Shown here: piece by piece, positions 37,901 through 48,002 of the stretch
Layout of the letters: the number at the start of each line of letters is the position of its first letter
Position numbering within the stretch: position 1 is the first letter of the stretch
NCBI GenBank assembly: GCA_002917075.1
Contig: NTMA01000126.1
Location: 37,624-101,623, forward strand
DNA from: Hawksworthiomyces lignivorus
Taxonomy: Eukaryota > Ascomycota > Sordariomycetes > Ophiostomatales > Ophiostomataceae
Length of the DNA: 64,000 bases
Reading direction: 5' to 3'
Notes under the pieces: model-generated
The model's input: only the letters and a program-made list of their open reading frames with translations
Databases searched by the model: none
Told to the model about the DNA's origin: nothing
Made by a program: the position numbers and the translations under genes

Positions 37901-38183
37901 ACGGCCAGGTGACGCGCGGTGGGTTGTACCGCGTGTTCCGCGGCGGCGAGAAGATCTTTGATGGTGGGTTCTTTTTTTACTTTTTCTCTTCTCCTGAATT
38001 TTCAAGCTTTCCCATGTGCTAACGACACTAGGCAAACTCGAGGCTCTCAAACAAGGCAAGAAGGACGTCAGCGAGATGCGCAAGGGCACGGAGTGCGGCA
38101 TATCGTTTGACGAGTTTGACGACGTGCAGGTGGGTGACAAGATCCAGGTGTACGAGGAGATCCGCGAGAAGAGGCGGCTGTAG
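34970..38183 (+). CDS. IFM1: Mitochondrial translation initiation factor IF-2
   Basis: This GTPase brings initiator tRNA to the mitochondrial ribosome. Exons 34970-34993, 35059-37963 and 38032-38183 close at 1026 residues. Exon 1 codes only MIRGNLWK; its intron has a GTGAGG donor and ends CTAACAGTCCCAAG with an AAG acceptor, the only nearby acceptor that keeps frame. The Arg-rich start is a mitochondrial presequence, followed by a long disordered Arg/Ser/Pro/Gln region to about residue 420. The IF2 N-domain ([20 protein letters not shown]) precedes the G domain: G1 GHVDHGKTT starting at about 498, G2 [11 protein letters not shown]3 DTPGHAAF, G4 NKID and G5 VSGRTGQG. Beta-barrel domains flank an Ala/Glu-rich coiled insert. 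The yeast homologue is about 676 residues, so the N-terminus is long. Confidence 0.95.
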
Positions 38184-39038
38184 TGTCGTCTGGGGCACAC
38201 CGTATCGTGGCTCACCGCTTAATTTAATTCACAACTCTTGTACTATAGGAGGACGCATGGGACGAAGGGACGGTACGGACTGCATGCTTTGCGATACGTA
38301 TACATGGGACGGACAGAGGTGCATATGTGTAAAATACGCCTTACAGGATAAAATGTAATATACCTAGAGATATCATGGTCCAGGTTAAATGATCACCGTA
38401 GGTCACACTCTTTATTCTCTGCTATGACCTGAATGGCCACTCAGCAGCTTAACTACCTCGTCAAGAATAGATCTACTAGAGTTAGACTTCCTAGCCTAGC
38501 ATCTTGAGCCATTTTGACAAATGTCCCTTCAATATAGTTACTTTTTTTGACACCTGTAGCCGCCGCTGCTTCCCACGTTCAAAACACTGGTTATGGAGGC
38601 AGACGAAAGAGTAGGCTTCTACGCTGCATAGGAGCACGATACTGGAAATACAATATAATGTCCGAGTCTTATATAGCTGTTCCATTTGTTCATATTCTCA
38701 TTGGCAGCACTTTTATTTTGTGAACCGCCTCAAGCGGATACAGCGCTGTGTGAAGCTAATTTTAAGCAACTATGTGTGATGCTCACTGACGTCGGCTTCC
38801 GTTGCCGTGGCTAATCAATGCCACCTCAGCACCGCAGAGGTTGAGTAGACAATGTTTTGAGTCTCAAAACCTTGATGGGAAACTTAGACAAGCAGATGGA
38901 GGCATATAAATGAGATCAAAGGGCCAATTTTTATCTGCATTTGCAGCTATCGGCTCTTGTAGGAAAAGCCCCACGAACTGCTTCTCGAGCAAAATGGTTG
39001 CCTCGAACAATACGGTTGACACCTTTGCTCCCTTCTCA
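38184..39038. other. Convergent 3' spacer IF-2 / TSR3
   Basis: 855 bases of 3' flank between two convergent genes. No gene or repeat was recognised. Confidence 0.5.
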
Positions 39039-40292
39039 TCATCCTCTCTTGCCTGCTGGTACAAAATTTGACGTAAATGTCCGCGTCGAGATGGCTGCAC
39101 GCGCCTTCTCCTTCTTCAGCTTGGCCAGGCCCGTGTGGTCAGTGACGGGTGTCGCCATGATGATCTGGTCCAGCTCGAGGTCGTCTTCGCCATTGCCGTC
39201 AGCATCGCTCTCATCCGACGATGAGCCATACTGCTGGTCATTGTCCGAGTCTGGCTCGACATCTGAGTCTGGCTGGTATTTCCCTGGTTTCGGTACAACC
39301 TCTGGCGGCTTCTTGAGCTCTTTCTGCGCCTTCTCTGTCGGATTTGCAAAAGGCCTGGATGCCAGCACCTTTCTGCGGATCTCTTCCATCTCGGCATCGT
39401 CATCGCTGTCGTCCGAGATATCAAACGGATCCCTGTCCTGATCTTCGCCATCTTCGGTATCTGCTGCCTTTTCACCTCCATCTGCATCTTCGTCCTTCTC
39501 CTCGTCGTCATCATCGTCATCCTCATCTATATTTCGGAAGTTCGCGTTGCCGCCCTTCCACAAGTCTGCCGCGCTTGCGTTACCGCCAACCCGTCGGCTG
39601 TCGGTGTATTCGCGCTCCAGCTGCGCGATCCAGTCTTCCTCAGCGCGCTTCACTTCGGCCTCATCTGCGCACGCCGCGTACTTCTCGAGCAGGGTCCGGT
39701 TGATGTCCAAGAACTCCTGTCCGTACGAGAAGGGTGCCATGATGGCCCCGGCCCAGTCGCGCTGCCCGCAGATGTAGAAAGCCGCCGCCAGCGCTTCGAC
39801 GCAGTTGAGCCGCCACGGCTTGCCGTAGTTAACCGTGTTGGCGGCCACTAGGTAGGGGAGCAGCCGCTCGCACTTGCCACCGACCTTGCTCCACTGCACC
39901 TCCTTGGTGCGCGCCCACGAGCACTCGACGACGGCGGCGCCAAACTGCTTGAGCAGCTCGCCGTCGGCGGGGCTGACGACGTGGCGGCCGTTGGGTGTGA
40001 TGACGACGCCCGCATGGCGCTGGCCTAGATGCAGCTCGCGCATGAGGCCGAGCTTCATGAGCTTCTTGCCCGAGCAGCGCTTGGGGTCGCAGTGGCCCAG
40101 GTCCCAGCAGGCAGCCTTGAAGGTGGGCCGGCGGGCGGCAGCCGCAGCCGCCGCATTCTCTTCGTCTTTGCCTTCGCCATCCTCAGCGTCGCTGTCCCGC
40201 CTTGGTGGCGGATCAGGTCTTGTCCGCGGAGGGCCATAGTGCGGCTTCTTGCCCTTGCCCTTGCCATGGAAATCCTTCTTATGTCGAACCAT
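39039..40292 (-). CDS. TSR3: 18S rRNA aminocarboxypropyltransferase Tsr3
   Basis: Tsr3 adds the 3-amino-3-carboxypropyl group from S-adenosylmethionine to the hypermodified pseudouridine of 18S rRNA during late 40S maturation. A single exon gives 417 residues. After a basic leader (MVRHKKDFHGKGKGKK) come the family hallmarks: CWDLGHCDPKRCSGKKLMK, VVITPNGRHVVSPAD, GAAVVECSWARTKEVQWSKV, LPYLVAANTVNYGKPWRLNC and VEALAAAFYICGQRDWAGAI. The last 170 or so residues are an acidic disordered extension rich in Asp, Glu and Ser, absent or shorter in yeast Tsr3 (about 313 residues). The chosen ATG begins the conserved basic leader. It is divergent from the GGA gene. Confidence 0.95.
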   Translation of the reverse strand: MVRHKKDFHGKGKGKKPHYGPPRTRPDPPPRRDSDAEDGEGKDEENAAAAAAARRPTFKAACWDLGHCDPKRCSGKKLMKLGLMRELHLGQRHAGVVITPNGRHVVSPADGELLKQFGAAVVECSWARTKEVQWSKVGGKCERLLPYLVAANTVNYGKPWRLNCVEALAAAFYICGQRDWAGAIMAPFSYGQEFLDINRTLLEKYAACADEAEVKRAEEDWIAQLEREYTDSRRVGGNASAADLWKGGNANFRNIDEDDDDDDEEKDEDADGGEKAADTEDGEDQDRDPFDISDDSDDDAEMEEIRRKVLASRPFANPTEKAQKELKKPPEVVPKPGKYQPDSDVEPDSDNDQQYGSSSDESDADGNGEDDLELDQIIMATPVTDHTGLAKLKKEKARAAISTRTFTSNFVPAGKRG

Positions 40293-40893
40293 GGTGCATG
40301 TATGTATATATGGTGTGCGGATATCCGTAAACGTCAATGTCGTCGATCCTCCTGCTCGCAAGCTGCGCAGTCGCATGTATAAGCCACATGAAATTTTGCT
40401 GCTTATCAGCGATAGTATAGAGGGGTCCAGACGTCTATCGCCACCGCATGCAGATACAGTATATATAGCACTGTATTACGGCCATTTAGCACCGTATACA
40501 TGTGAAGCAGCCCACTTTCCCACTAAGCCATCCTAAGAATACGCAGCGTAATTGCTCTGCGGTAGCGCTTGGAGCCTCCACGAAGCTCCTTCACATTCTC
40601 GGGTGCCTGATAGTCAACGAGCCAGTCGCGCCAGTCGGGGTTGATTGCTGTCCCGCCGCCAGACCATTTCATCGACGAACACTGCTGGCACAGCATTGGC
40701 CATCTTTTCTTTTGTCGTGTTTTGAGCAACTGAAATCAAGGGAAGCTGAGGCGAGACCACTGATAGAAATCGAGGGGGAGTCTCGGAACGACGGCAATAG
40801 AGGACCGTTCCGAAGCGCAGCTACAGTTGATTTCGATCCGATAACAAGCAATTTCCGCGATTTCTACGATTGCAATTCACTGCCTCTCCTACT
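40293..40893. promoter_or_regulatory. Divergent promoter region, TSR3 / GGA
   Basis: A 601-base spacer between divergent starts. No defined regulatory motif was identified beyond generally AT-richer sequence next to TSR3. Confidence 0.4.
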
Positions 40894-43103
40894 ATGGAGG
40901 CCACTTCTGCCCGCTACGCGGCCCGTGACCGCTGGGGCGAGCTCGGCTACCCGACCCCCTCCCAGCTCCAGCGCTTCATCCAGAGCGCCTGCAGCCCCGA
41001 GAACTACGAGCCCAACCTCGCGCTCAATCTGGAGATTGCCGATCTTATCAACTCCAAGAAGGGGACGGCGCCGCGCGAGGCAGCCACCACCATCGTCGGC
41101 TACATCAACCACCGCAACCCCAACGTGGCCCTGTTAGCCCTCAATCTGCTGGACATCTGCGTGAAGAACTGCGGCTACCCGTTCCACCTGCAGATCAGCA
41201 CAAAGGACTTCCTGAACGAGCTCGTGCGGCGCTTTCCTGAGCGCCCCCCCGTGCGGCCAACCCGTGTGCAGCAGAAGATATTGGGTGCCATCGAGGAGTG
41301 GCGGGGCACAATATGCGACACGAGCCGGTACAAGGAGGATCTGGGATTCATCCGGGACATGCACCGGCTGCTGAGCTACAAGGGATACACGTTTCCCGAG
41401 GTGCGGCGGGAGGATGCAGCTGTTTTAAATCCGAGCGATGTACGTGACACTTGTCATCCTTCTGAATTTTTTCGTCTCTCTTGTTCTCAACACTAACACA
41501 ATGGACAGAATCTCAAGTCAGCTGAGGAGATGGAAGAAGAGGAGCGCGAAGCGCAGTCGGCAAAGCTGCAGGAGCTGATCCGCAGAGGTACTCCTGAAGA
41601 CCTCCAGGAGGCCAACCGTCTCATGAAGGTCATGGCCGGCTATGATACGCGGTCCAAAGTGGACTACCGCGCCAAAGCTGCCGAAGAGGTCGCCAAGATC
41701 CAGCAGAAAGCGCGCCTGCTCGAGGAGCGGCTTGCCGCATTTCAGCCGGGTGCAGACTCGATGAAGGACGGTGACGTCTTCGACGAGCTCGCCTCTGCCT
41801 TGTCCAGCGCCCAGCCCAAGATCCAGAAGATGTGCGAGGAGGAGTCCGACGACCACGAGGCTGTTGCCCGGCTGCTTGAGATCAACGACAGCATACATCG
41901 CACCGTCGAGCGCTACAAGCTGCTGAAAAAGGGCGACTACGAGGCGGCTAGCAAGATTGCCCAAGGCGAACCTCTTCCGAACGCACCCAGCAGCCGGACA
42001 AAGACTACTACTACGTCTGCTGCGCAAGAGCTGTCTCTGATCGACTTTGACGGCGACAGCTCTGTCGGAGGCGGTAGCAGCAGCAATGCGCAGCCGACAA
42101 ATGGCTCCTCAACAGCTGCTGCAGGGGCTTCTCAGACTGCCGGCATCGAGAACGACCTGCTGGGCCTGTCGTTTGGCGAGCTGGCCACGAGCTACGGGCA
42201 GCCGGCGGCAGGAGGCATCGCCTTGGGTTTCGGAGCCAACAGCAGCGTGCCGGGGCCGGCACTGCTCTCGTCTGTCACGCAGAACAACAGCGCGAAGGGG
42301 CCATTAGGCACGCCATCGCCATCTGCCTCTCCACTTCCTTCCCTCTCGTCTTCCACAACAGCCGCGCAAGCAAATGCTCTTTCGTCGGTCTTCTCTTCGT
42401 TCTCGTCGCCCTCACAGTCCGGCACGCCGCAGCCAAACTACCAGTCTTCGGCCTTTGCGCCACCGAAATCTGAAGTGTCGGATCCTTTCGCGGCATTGGC
42501 ATCGCCCAAGTTTCTATCTTCCGCAGCAGCAAAGCCTGCTCCTGCTGCTTCCACAGCGACGCCAGCATCCGCACCAGCTCCCGCAGCCGCAGCAGCAGAT
42601 GATGACGAATGGTCCTTCTCCTCGGCTCTGCCGCCCGAGACGGTGCCTGCCAAGCCCAAGGAGCACAGAGCCGTGCTGGGCAATGGCGCCGTCAAGATCG
42701 ATCTCTATGCTATTCGGTCACCAGCGGCGCCGCTGGCGATCCAGTTTGCCTTTGCGTTCTCCAACACGACAGCGCAGCCCATTGCGGATCTGCATTTCCA
42801 AACAGCAGTAACAAAGGTATGTCTGCCTGCCGTCTTCCCCCCCTTCCTCCACCGAGATGGCCATGTCGCAGTGCCTAGTCTAACCATTCCAAACAGGGCT
42901 TTGAGTTGAAATTACAGCCGCAGTCTGGTCGCGCGCTGGATCCCAACCAGACACGCGGCGTTATGCAGACGATGGAGGTATGGCATGCACACGACAAGAC
43001 CCGCAAGGTCGAGTCGATCAAGCTGCGGTGGCGGCTGTCTTACCGGGTGGGCGCAGAGACGAAGACAGACATGGGTGAGGTGCCAGAGTTTGAGCTAGCA
43101 TAG
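40894..43103 (+). CDS. GGA: GGA-type clathrin adaptor (VHS-GAT-GAE)
   Basis: GGA proteins sort cargo into clathrin coats at the trans-Golgi under Arf control. Exons 40894-41439, 41509-42816 and 42897-43103 close at 686 residues. The VHS domain covers about residues 15-160 (LQRFIQSACSPENYEPNLAL, NVALLALNLLDICVKNCGYP, ILGAIEEWRGTICDTSRYKE). The GAT domain follows at about 190-320 (EEMEEEEREAQSAKLQELIR, RLLEINDSIHRTVERYKLL). A hinge holds a clathrin-box-like ELSLIDFD at about 356-363 and long Ser/Ala/Pro-rich sequence. The gamma-adaptin ear is at about 565-686 (GAVKIDLYAIRSP, LHFQTAVTKGFELKLQPQSG, KLRWRLSYRV). Yeast has two paralogues, so GGA1 or GGA2 cannot be chosen. Confidence 0.95.
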
Positions 43104-43777
43104 CGAGGAGGAGAGGGGGAGAGAACAAGTGAGAGGGCAGGCGAGCGAGTAGATATTTGGGTAAAATAGGAGCAGAGGATGGTACCAGAGCTTTCTGAAG
43201 CGATGATTTGTGTTTTCTTTGAAAAGCTGGTACGCAGTAGAACGTTGGAATTTTCTTGCTGCTCTTACAATTCCCGTCTTTCCTTATATTGTATATGCAT
43301 AGCTAATGTACAATTGTTATTTGGTTTTACCTGTCCTGCGGGCTATCGTGAGATAGTAGGGTATTCATCCAGTTATAAACGAATGGAAAAAAAGAAAAAA
43401 AGAAAAGGAGAAAAGTTGAAATGAGGACAAGAAAAAGCGAAAAAAGAAAAGACACGGCAAAAAAACGACCTCCCCCGGGTGGGCTTGAACCACCAACCTT
43501 TAGATGACCAAGTCCTGCTTTGAGGCTTAACAGTCTAACGCGCTATCCAATTGCGCCACGAGGGATTAACACTGTGCTGTGATGGGAGTTGCCAGCCTGT
43601 ATGTCGTTCCATATAGCGGTGGACAAATGAGAGCCTTGTAAACGAGTGGGACCCACTGTTTTTTTCTCAAAGAAGCTTCCCAGGCCTGGAAGCTCCCTAA
43701 GCTTTCGTCTTACTTATAGCAGGACAAGCACTCTACAACAAACTACCTACCCTTCAACAAAGCTTCGCTGTTTAGAT
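43104..43777. other. Spacer GGA / SNIP1-like gene, containing a tRNA
   Basis: GGA 3' flank with an A/G-rich run around 43381-43465, then the minus-strand tRNA-Asn, then a short leader of the FHA gene. Nothing else was recognised. Confidence 0.55.
43470..43565 (-). tRNA. tRNA-Asn (GUU) with a 22-base intron
   Basis: On the minus strand the acceptor arm TCCCTCG pairs with CGGGGGA, with G as the discriminator base. The D arm has stem GCGC/GCGC, the anticodon stem is TTAGA/TCTAA, the variable loop AGGTT and the T arm GGTGG-TTCAAGC-CCACC. The anticodon loop is CTGTTAA, so the anticodon is GUU (Asn). The intron GCCTCAAAGCAGGACTTGGTC plus one A sits after position 37, and its GAC can pair with the anticodon, as in eukaryotic pre-tRNA introns. 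The mature length is 74. No CCA is encoded, as normal for eukaryotes. Confidence 0.93.
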
Positions 43778-44854
43778 ATGGGGTCAGACAATTCTGACAG
43801 AGAAGGTTCTCGGCGACGGTCGGAAGACCAGGAGCAACATGAGCGTCGTCACCGCCATCGAGAGCATGACAGGCGGGACCGCGACCGGGACCGCGAGCGA
43901 GACAGGGACCGAGAGCGGGACAGGCGGCGTGAGCGAGCAGAGGACAAGAACGACGGCGACGACAGAAGCAGGCGAAGAGATAGAGAGTCCCATAGGCGAG
44001 ACAGGAGAGAAGACAGGGGAGAGGTAGAGGACCAAGAAGTGCACAGAGAGAGACGCCACAGAGACCGGTCAAGACGACACGACGACGGCCGGGACGAGAG
44101 AGAGGACACGCGCAGGCGAGACCGGAGACGGTCGCAGTCGCCAGATTCGTCGCGGAAGCGACAGCGGCGCGACGATTTAGAAGAGCACTCCGACAAGCAG
44201 CAGCGGCGGCGGCGGCGCGAGCACGGTGGCGAAGAGGACGAAGAGGATGTGCGAGAGCGAGCGCCTGCTGCGCGGCCGGTCAAGCAGCGCGGGCCGCTGC
44301 CGGACCAGGCGGACTCGTTTGCGGTGGTGCAGCGGGGCGGCAGCCCCGGGGAGGCGGAGGTGAAGCCGCCCAAAGAGAAGCCCAACCTTAGCAACTCGGG
44401 GGTGCTGGCGGCGGCGTCGAACGCGGTGGCGCAGGCGGACGGGTCCGTGGTGACGCTCAAATACCACGAGCCGCCGGAGGCGCGCAAGCCCAGCGCGCGC
44501 GATCAGTGGACGCTGTTTGTGTTCAAGGAGGGCGAGATCGTGGACACGGTGCCGCTGGGGGCGCGCAGCTGCTGGCTGGTGGGGCGCGACGCGGCCGTGG
44601 CCGACCTGCTGGCCGCCCACCCCAGCGTCAGCAAGCAGCACGCCGTGCTGCAGTTCCGCTTCGTCGAGAAGCGCAACGAGTTCGGCGACCGCGTCGGCCG
44701 TGTCAAGCCCTACCTGCTGGACCTGGCCAGCGCCAACGGCACCGCCCTCAACCACGACCCCGTGCCCGCCCAGCGCTACGTCGAGCTGCGCGACAAGGAC
44801 ATGGTCCAGTTCGGCCACAGCGCCCGCGAGTACGTGCTGATGCTAGCGCCGTGA
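43778..44854 (+). CDS. SNIP1/Pml1-like FHA-domain protein
   Basis: A single exon of 358 residues starting MGSDNSDREGSRRR. The first 200 residues are an Arg/Asp/Glu/Ser-rich low-complexity region (RDRDRDRERDRDRERDRR), as in RS-like splicing factors. The C-terminal FHA domain covers about 235-358, with the phosphothreonine-binding pattern WLVGRDAAVADLLAAHPSVS, KQHAVLQFR and LDLASANGTALNHDP, ending VQFGHSAREYVLMLAP. This layout matches human SNIP1, plant DAWDLE and yeast Pml1. Pml1 belongs to the RES complex, which retains unspliced pre-mRNA in the nucleus; SNIP1/DAWDLE also affect small RNA processing. Which role applies here cannot be told from sequence. Confidence 0.92.
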   Translation: MGSDNSDREGSRRRSEDQEQHERRHRHREHDRRDRDRDRERDRDRERDRRRERAEDKNDGDDRSRRRDRESHRRDRREDRGEVEDQEVHRERRHRDRSRRHDDGRDEREDTRRRDRRRSQSPDSSRKRQRRDDLEEHSDKQQRRRRREHGGEEDEEDVRERAPAARPVKQRGPLPDQADSFAVVQRGGSPGEAEVKPPKEKPNLSNSGVLAAASNAVAQADGSVVTLKYHEPPEARKPSARDQWTLFVFKEGEIVDTVPLGARSCWLVGRDAAVADLLAAHPSVSKQHAVLQFRFVEKRNEFGDRVGRVKPYLLDLASANGTALNHDPVPAQRYVELRDKDMVQFGHSAREYVLMLAP

Positions 44855-47800
44855 GAGCTGGAGGGGTGCGCGATCCCCCTTCTGAAATGGAGCGCAAACC
44901 GCGACCAGGTCCTGGCCTGCGGGAGCAGGGGGAAGCGAGTAGAGCCGCAGCACCAGAGAATAAAACAAGCACTTTGCGGCAGCAGCAGGCTGCTGCAGAA
45001 TTTTTGCAGAAGCATCTCGCATGCCTGCTTATCTAGGCGTCCACGACAGGGGCCTCATTTAGTTGCCCCGAATTGCTGGGTCCTACTACGGCGATTATGC
45101 GAACTTTTGATACCGGATTCAGACAGAGTGCAGAGAATAACAGATGCGTGATGACGTTCACCTCCAAGGCGATGCTATCCAGGATGCTGGCGTGGCACCA
45201 TCCCGTACCCTTCAAAACTCGTACAGTTTGTTTTACATGAGGCGGCGGCTTTTCATCTATCTCGCGCGCGGATGCTGTTAGCAGCCCGAGGCGACCAGCC
45301 CGATAGGGCAGCTAAAGATGCTGAAAATAAAAATAGAAACGCAGTAGAGAACAGAAAGCAGGGAGACTTGACACCGCAAAGTGAACACATCGTGAACTCG
45401 CTCACGTGCCGAATCTGCTCTTTCTGGGGCTTCCGAAAAGTCCTCTTTCATTTTGCCTTTTTCGGGTCACTCGGTCGAGGAGGGGCAAAAGGCGCACATT
45501 TGCACCGGCTGAAGACGAGGTGCAAAGGTTGCGAGATAGTGAGACAACCCACGGAACGCGCAATCAGGCAGAGTGGAAAACAAGTCAGCCAGGCAGTTGA
45601 ACGAGTCAACCTAATAAAGACACAGTCACGAGGACGTCCAAGTTACGTCAGTTTTGTATGTATAACGTAAAATAAAAAGGCTGCGAGAAGGCCTCACGGA
45701 TATTCTCTTTCTTTTGGTCTACGCAAGACTATCCTGTGCAAATCCGGCCTTTTGCTGGTTTAGGTGTGGTACTTTTTTTTTTATTGTCCAGGCTGTCCAG
45801 TGACCCAGCCTACATTTTCGAACGTGAGATGCATAGGACAAAGAAGATCGGCCAACTTAGGAGACCCAGGCCACACGGTTGGTTGACGGCTCGTCCCTAG
45901 CTTCGCATTTAATAAATGGCCTTGTATTACTGAAATTATACGCGTCCTTACGCTGCCTCCAATCCGATAGAGTCTTGAGCGATTCTCACTCTCCTCTCGT
46001 GCAAGAAGACACGGCGCCCACGCAGGACAGCTGCAACTCGCTAGTAGTGGTTGGGGGGAGAGGGGGGCGAGATGCGATGGAGCCGGAGTGCCTTGCAGCT
46101 CACCTGCATTCCCCCGCTCTTAGTGGTTGGGCAACAAACGAGCGGTTTCAGCAGCTGCAGCAGCCAGGAGGAAGAGCACTGACTGGACAACTGGACAGAA
46201 CAGACGCCAATTCTTCTCTAGGGGATTCGACGGTGCGTAGACTGTCGTCTTCTGTGCACTGGCTGCGCTTGAGATCGACGTATAACAAAAACTCCTGATT
46301 TGATAGACGCAGGTGGCTGGCCGCCAGTTTTACAGAGAAGCCAGAAGGCAGCTTTAAATGTGCACATCATGTCTGCGCCCATTGATCGTCACGGGCTGTA
46401 AGCATTTTTGCCTGCCACAGTGGCCTTTTCGAGGCTGCAGACAACGCAAGGCTACCGTGTTTGCGCTTGGCCAGCAAATGCCAGTTGTTTGCTCATGAAT
46501 GTGGAGTGAGCAACGCGTGGCTGGCTTACACACAAAATATACGAGTAGATAGAACTGCACAAATACATTCTGTTGTATAGGTCAGCCTCGCATAGCCTTG
46601 GATAGATGATATCTGTCGTTTTCAACAGGGCTGTGCATCCCAGAACTTGGCCAGCAATTACTCATAGAAGTTTGCTAGCAGCTTCCGACTCGTACTTCGC
46701 ATCCGAATTACCATTATTTCCATCCCCAGGTGTCGGTCCGCACTGATCGCGGGAGACGTAATGGAGGGTAGGTGTGGGGAGCCAAGGGCAGGTAAACGAG
46801 GCTCAGCTGCCGGCCGCATGCAACGCTCATACCTGCTCTGCTCAGTCGCTCTGCTAACTCTCTCTGGGGAAGGATGCGTCTGAAACGAGCCAGCGAATGT
46901 GCTTCTCTTCCTCCTCTAACCCTTTTTCTTTGGTCGTTTCTCCCCTGCACGTCTCCATCCTTGTCCCCGTTTCTCTTTTCCCCTTCCAATAATCCCTGTC
47001 GCCATTTCTTCGTCCATGCTCCGTACTTTTACGTTAAAATATCTTACATGCAGCGCCTATGCGGATGGCGCGAGTCAGGCTTTTAGTTTTGAAAAGCCCT
47101 GACAGAACAACACCGACGAACACACTGCCTGTAAGCTTAGGAAGAAGCTCGCCTCGCAGAATAGGACTTTTTGCAGGCTGCCCTGTATATGCAAATAGTA
47201 GACACCCACACGCTCGAGATATCCGCGACTTGCCGACTAGAGACATCTCAACACGGCAAAAGACCGCCAGAACAGGAAAGTCATCGAGAGACAGAAACAC
47301 CTGGCAAAGTCAACGGTAGGAGCTCTCGATCATCCTCATCTCTCTGTGAAAAACTTGCTGCTTCTGTTCCTCCTGCAGCACCTGCAAGAGAGACCCGCTT
47401 TTCCTCTGGTCATCACAGGACCTTTCTCTTGCCTCTCATCAACGAAAAAAAACTTGCCAAACTTAAAGCTCAGGTCGTCGTCTTTTCATGAGCTTCTCTT
47501 CCTTCTGCTCTCGTCTCTCATCTCTCGCCTCGTTTCTCCCCATTTTTTTCTTATTCGCCCTCCAAGACGGCGAACCAGAACTGCGAATAGACTGGAAACA
47601 AACCAAAAGGCGCTCCCCCTGGGACAGGCAGCGCTCAAGTCGCACACAGCAGCAAGAGGGGGACGACGGCCGCAGAAGCTATCGCCGCATTGCAGCCCGC
47701 TCTCTTCTCTCGTTCGCCCGTCTTCTCCGATGAGGCTCCACACTTGTGCGCCTTTCTCTCTCTCTCTAGACGCGCCCTCTTCCTTCTCCTTTTTACTGCC

Positions 47801-48002
47801 TTTTGTCTATTTTTGCCCACTTATATAAGCTGTGTACCCTTGCTGCCGATACTGAGTCCGTTGGAGACTACAGAGTATTCCTTCGTTTCGGTCTGTCTTG
47901 TCCCCGCTGTACACATCAACTTGACCGCTGCCCAACTTCCCCCTTCGTGACAGATGGGCTTTGGCTCTGCCTCTGCTCTGCCCGTCCCGACCAATCCGTA
48001 TT
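44855..48002. other. 3.1-kb spacer and leader upstream of the NLR-like gene
   Basis: No convincing gene. Sequence from about 47310 to 47830 is CT-rich on the plus strand, a likely leader of the NLR-like gene. An ATG at 47954 opens a 76-codon frame that overlaps, out of frame, the start of the NLR-like coding exon; if the intron 48006-48090 is removed this upstream frame instead meets TGA soon after the junction. Confidence 0.45.
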
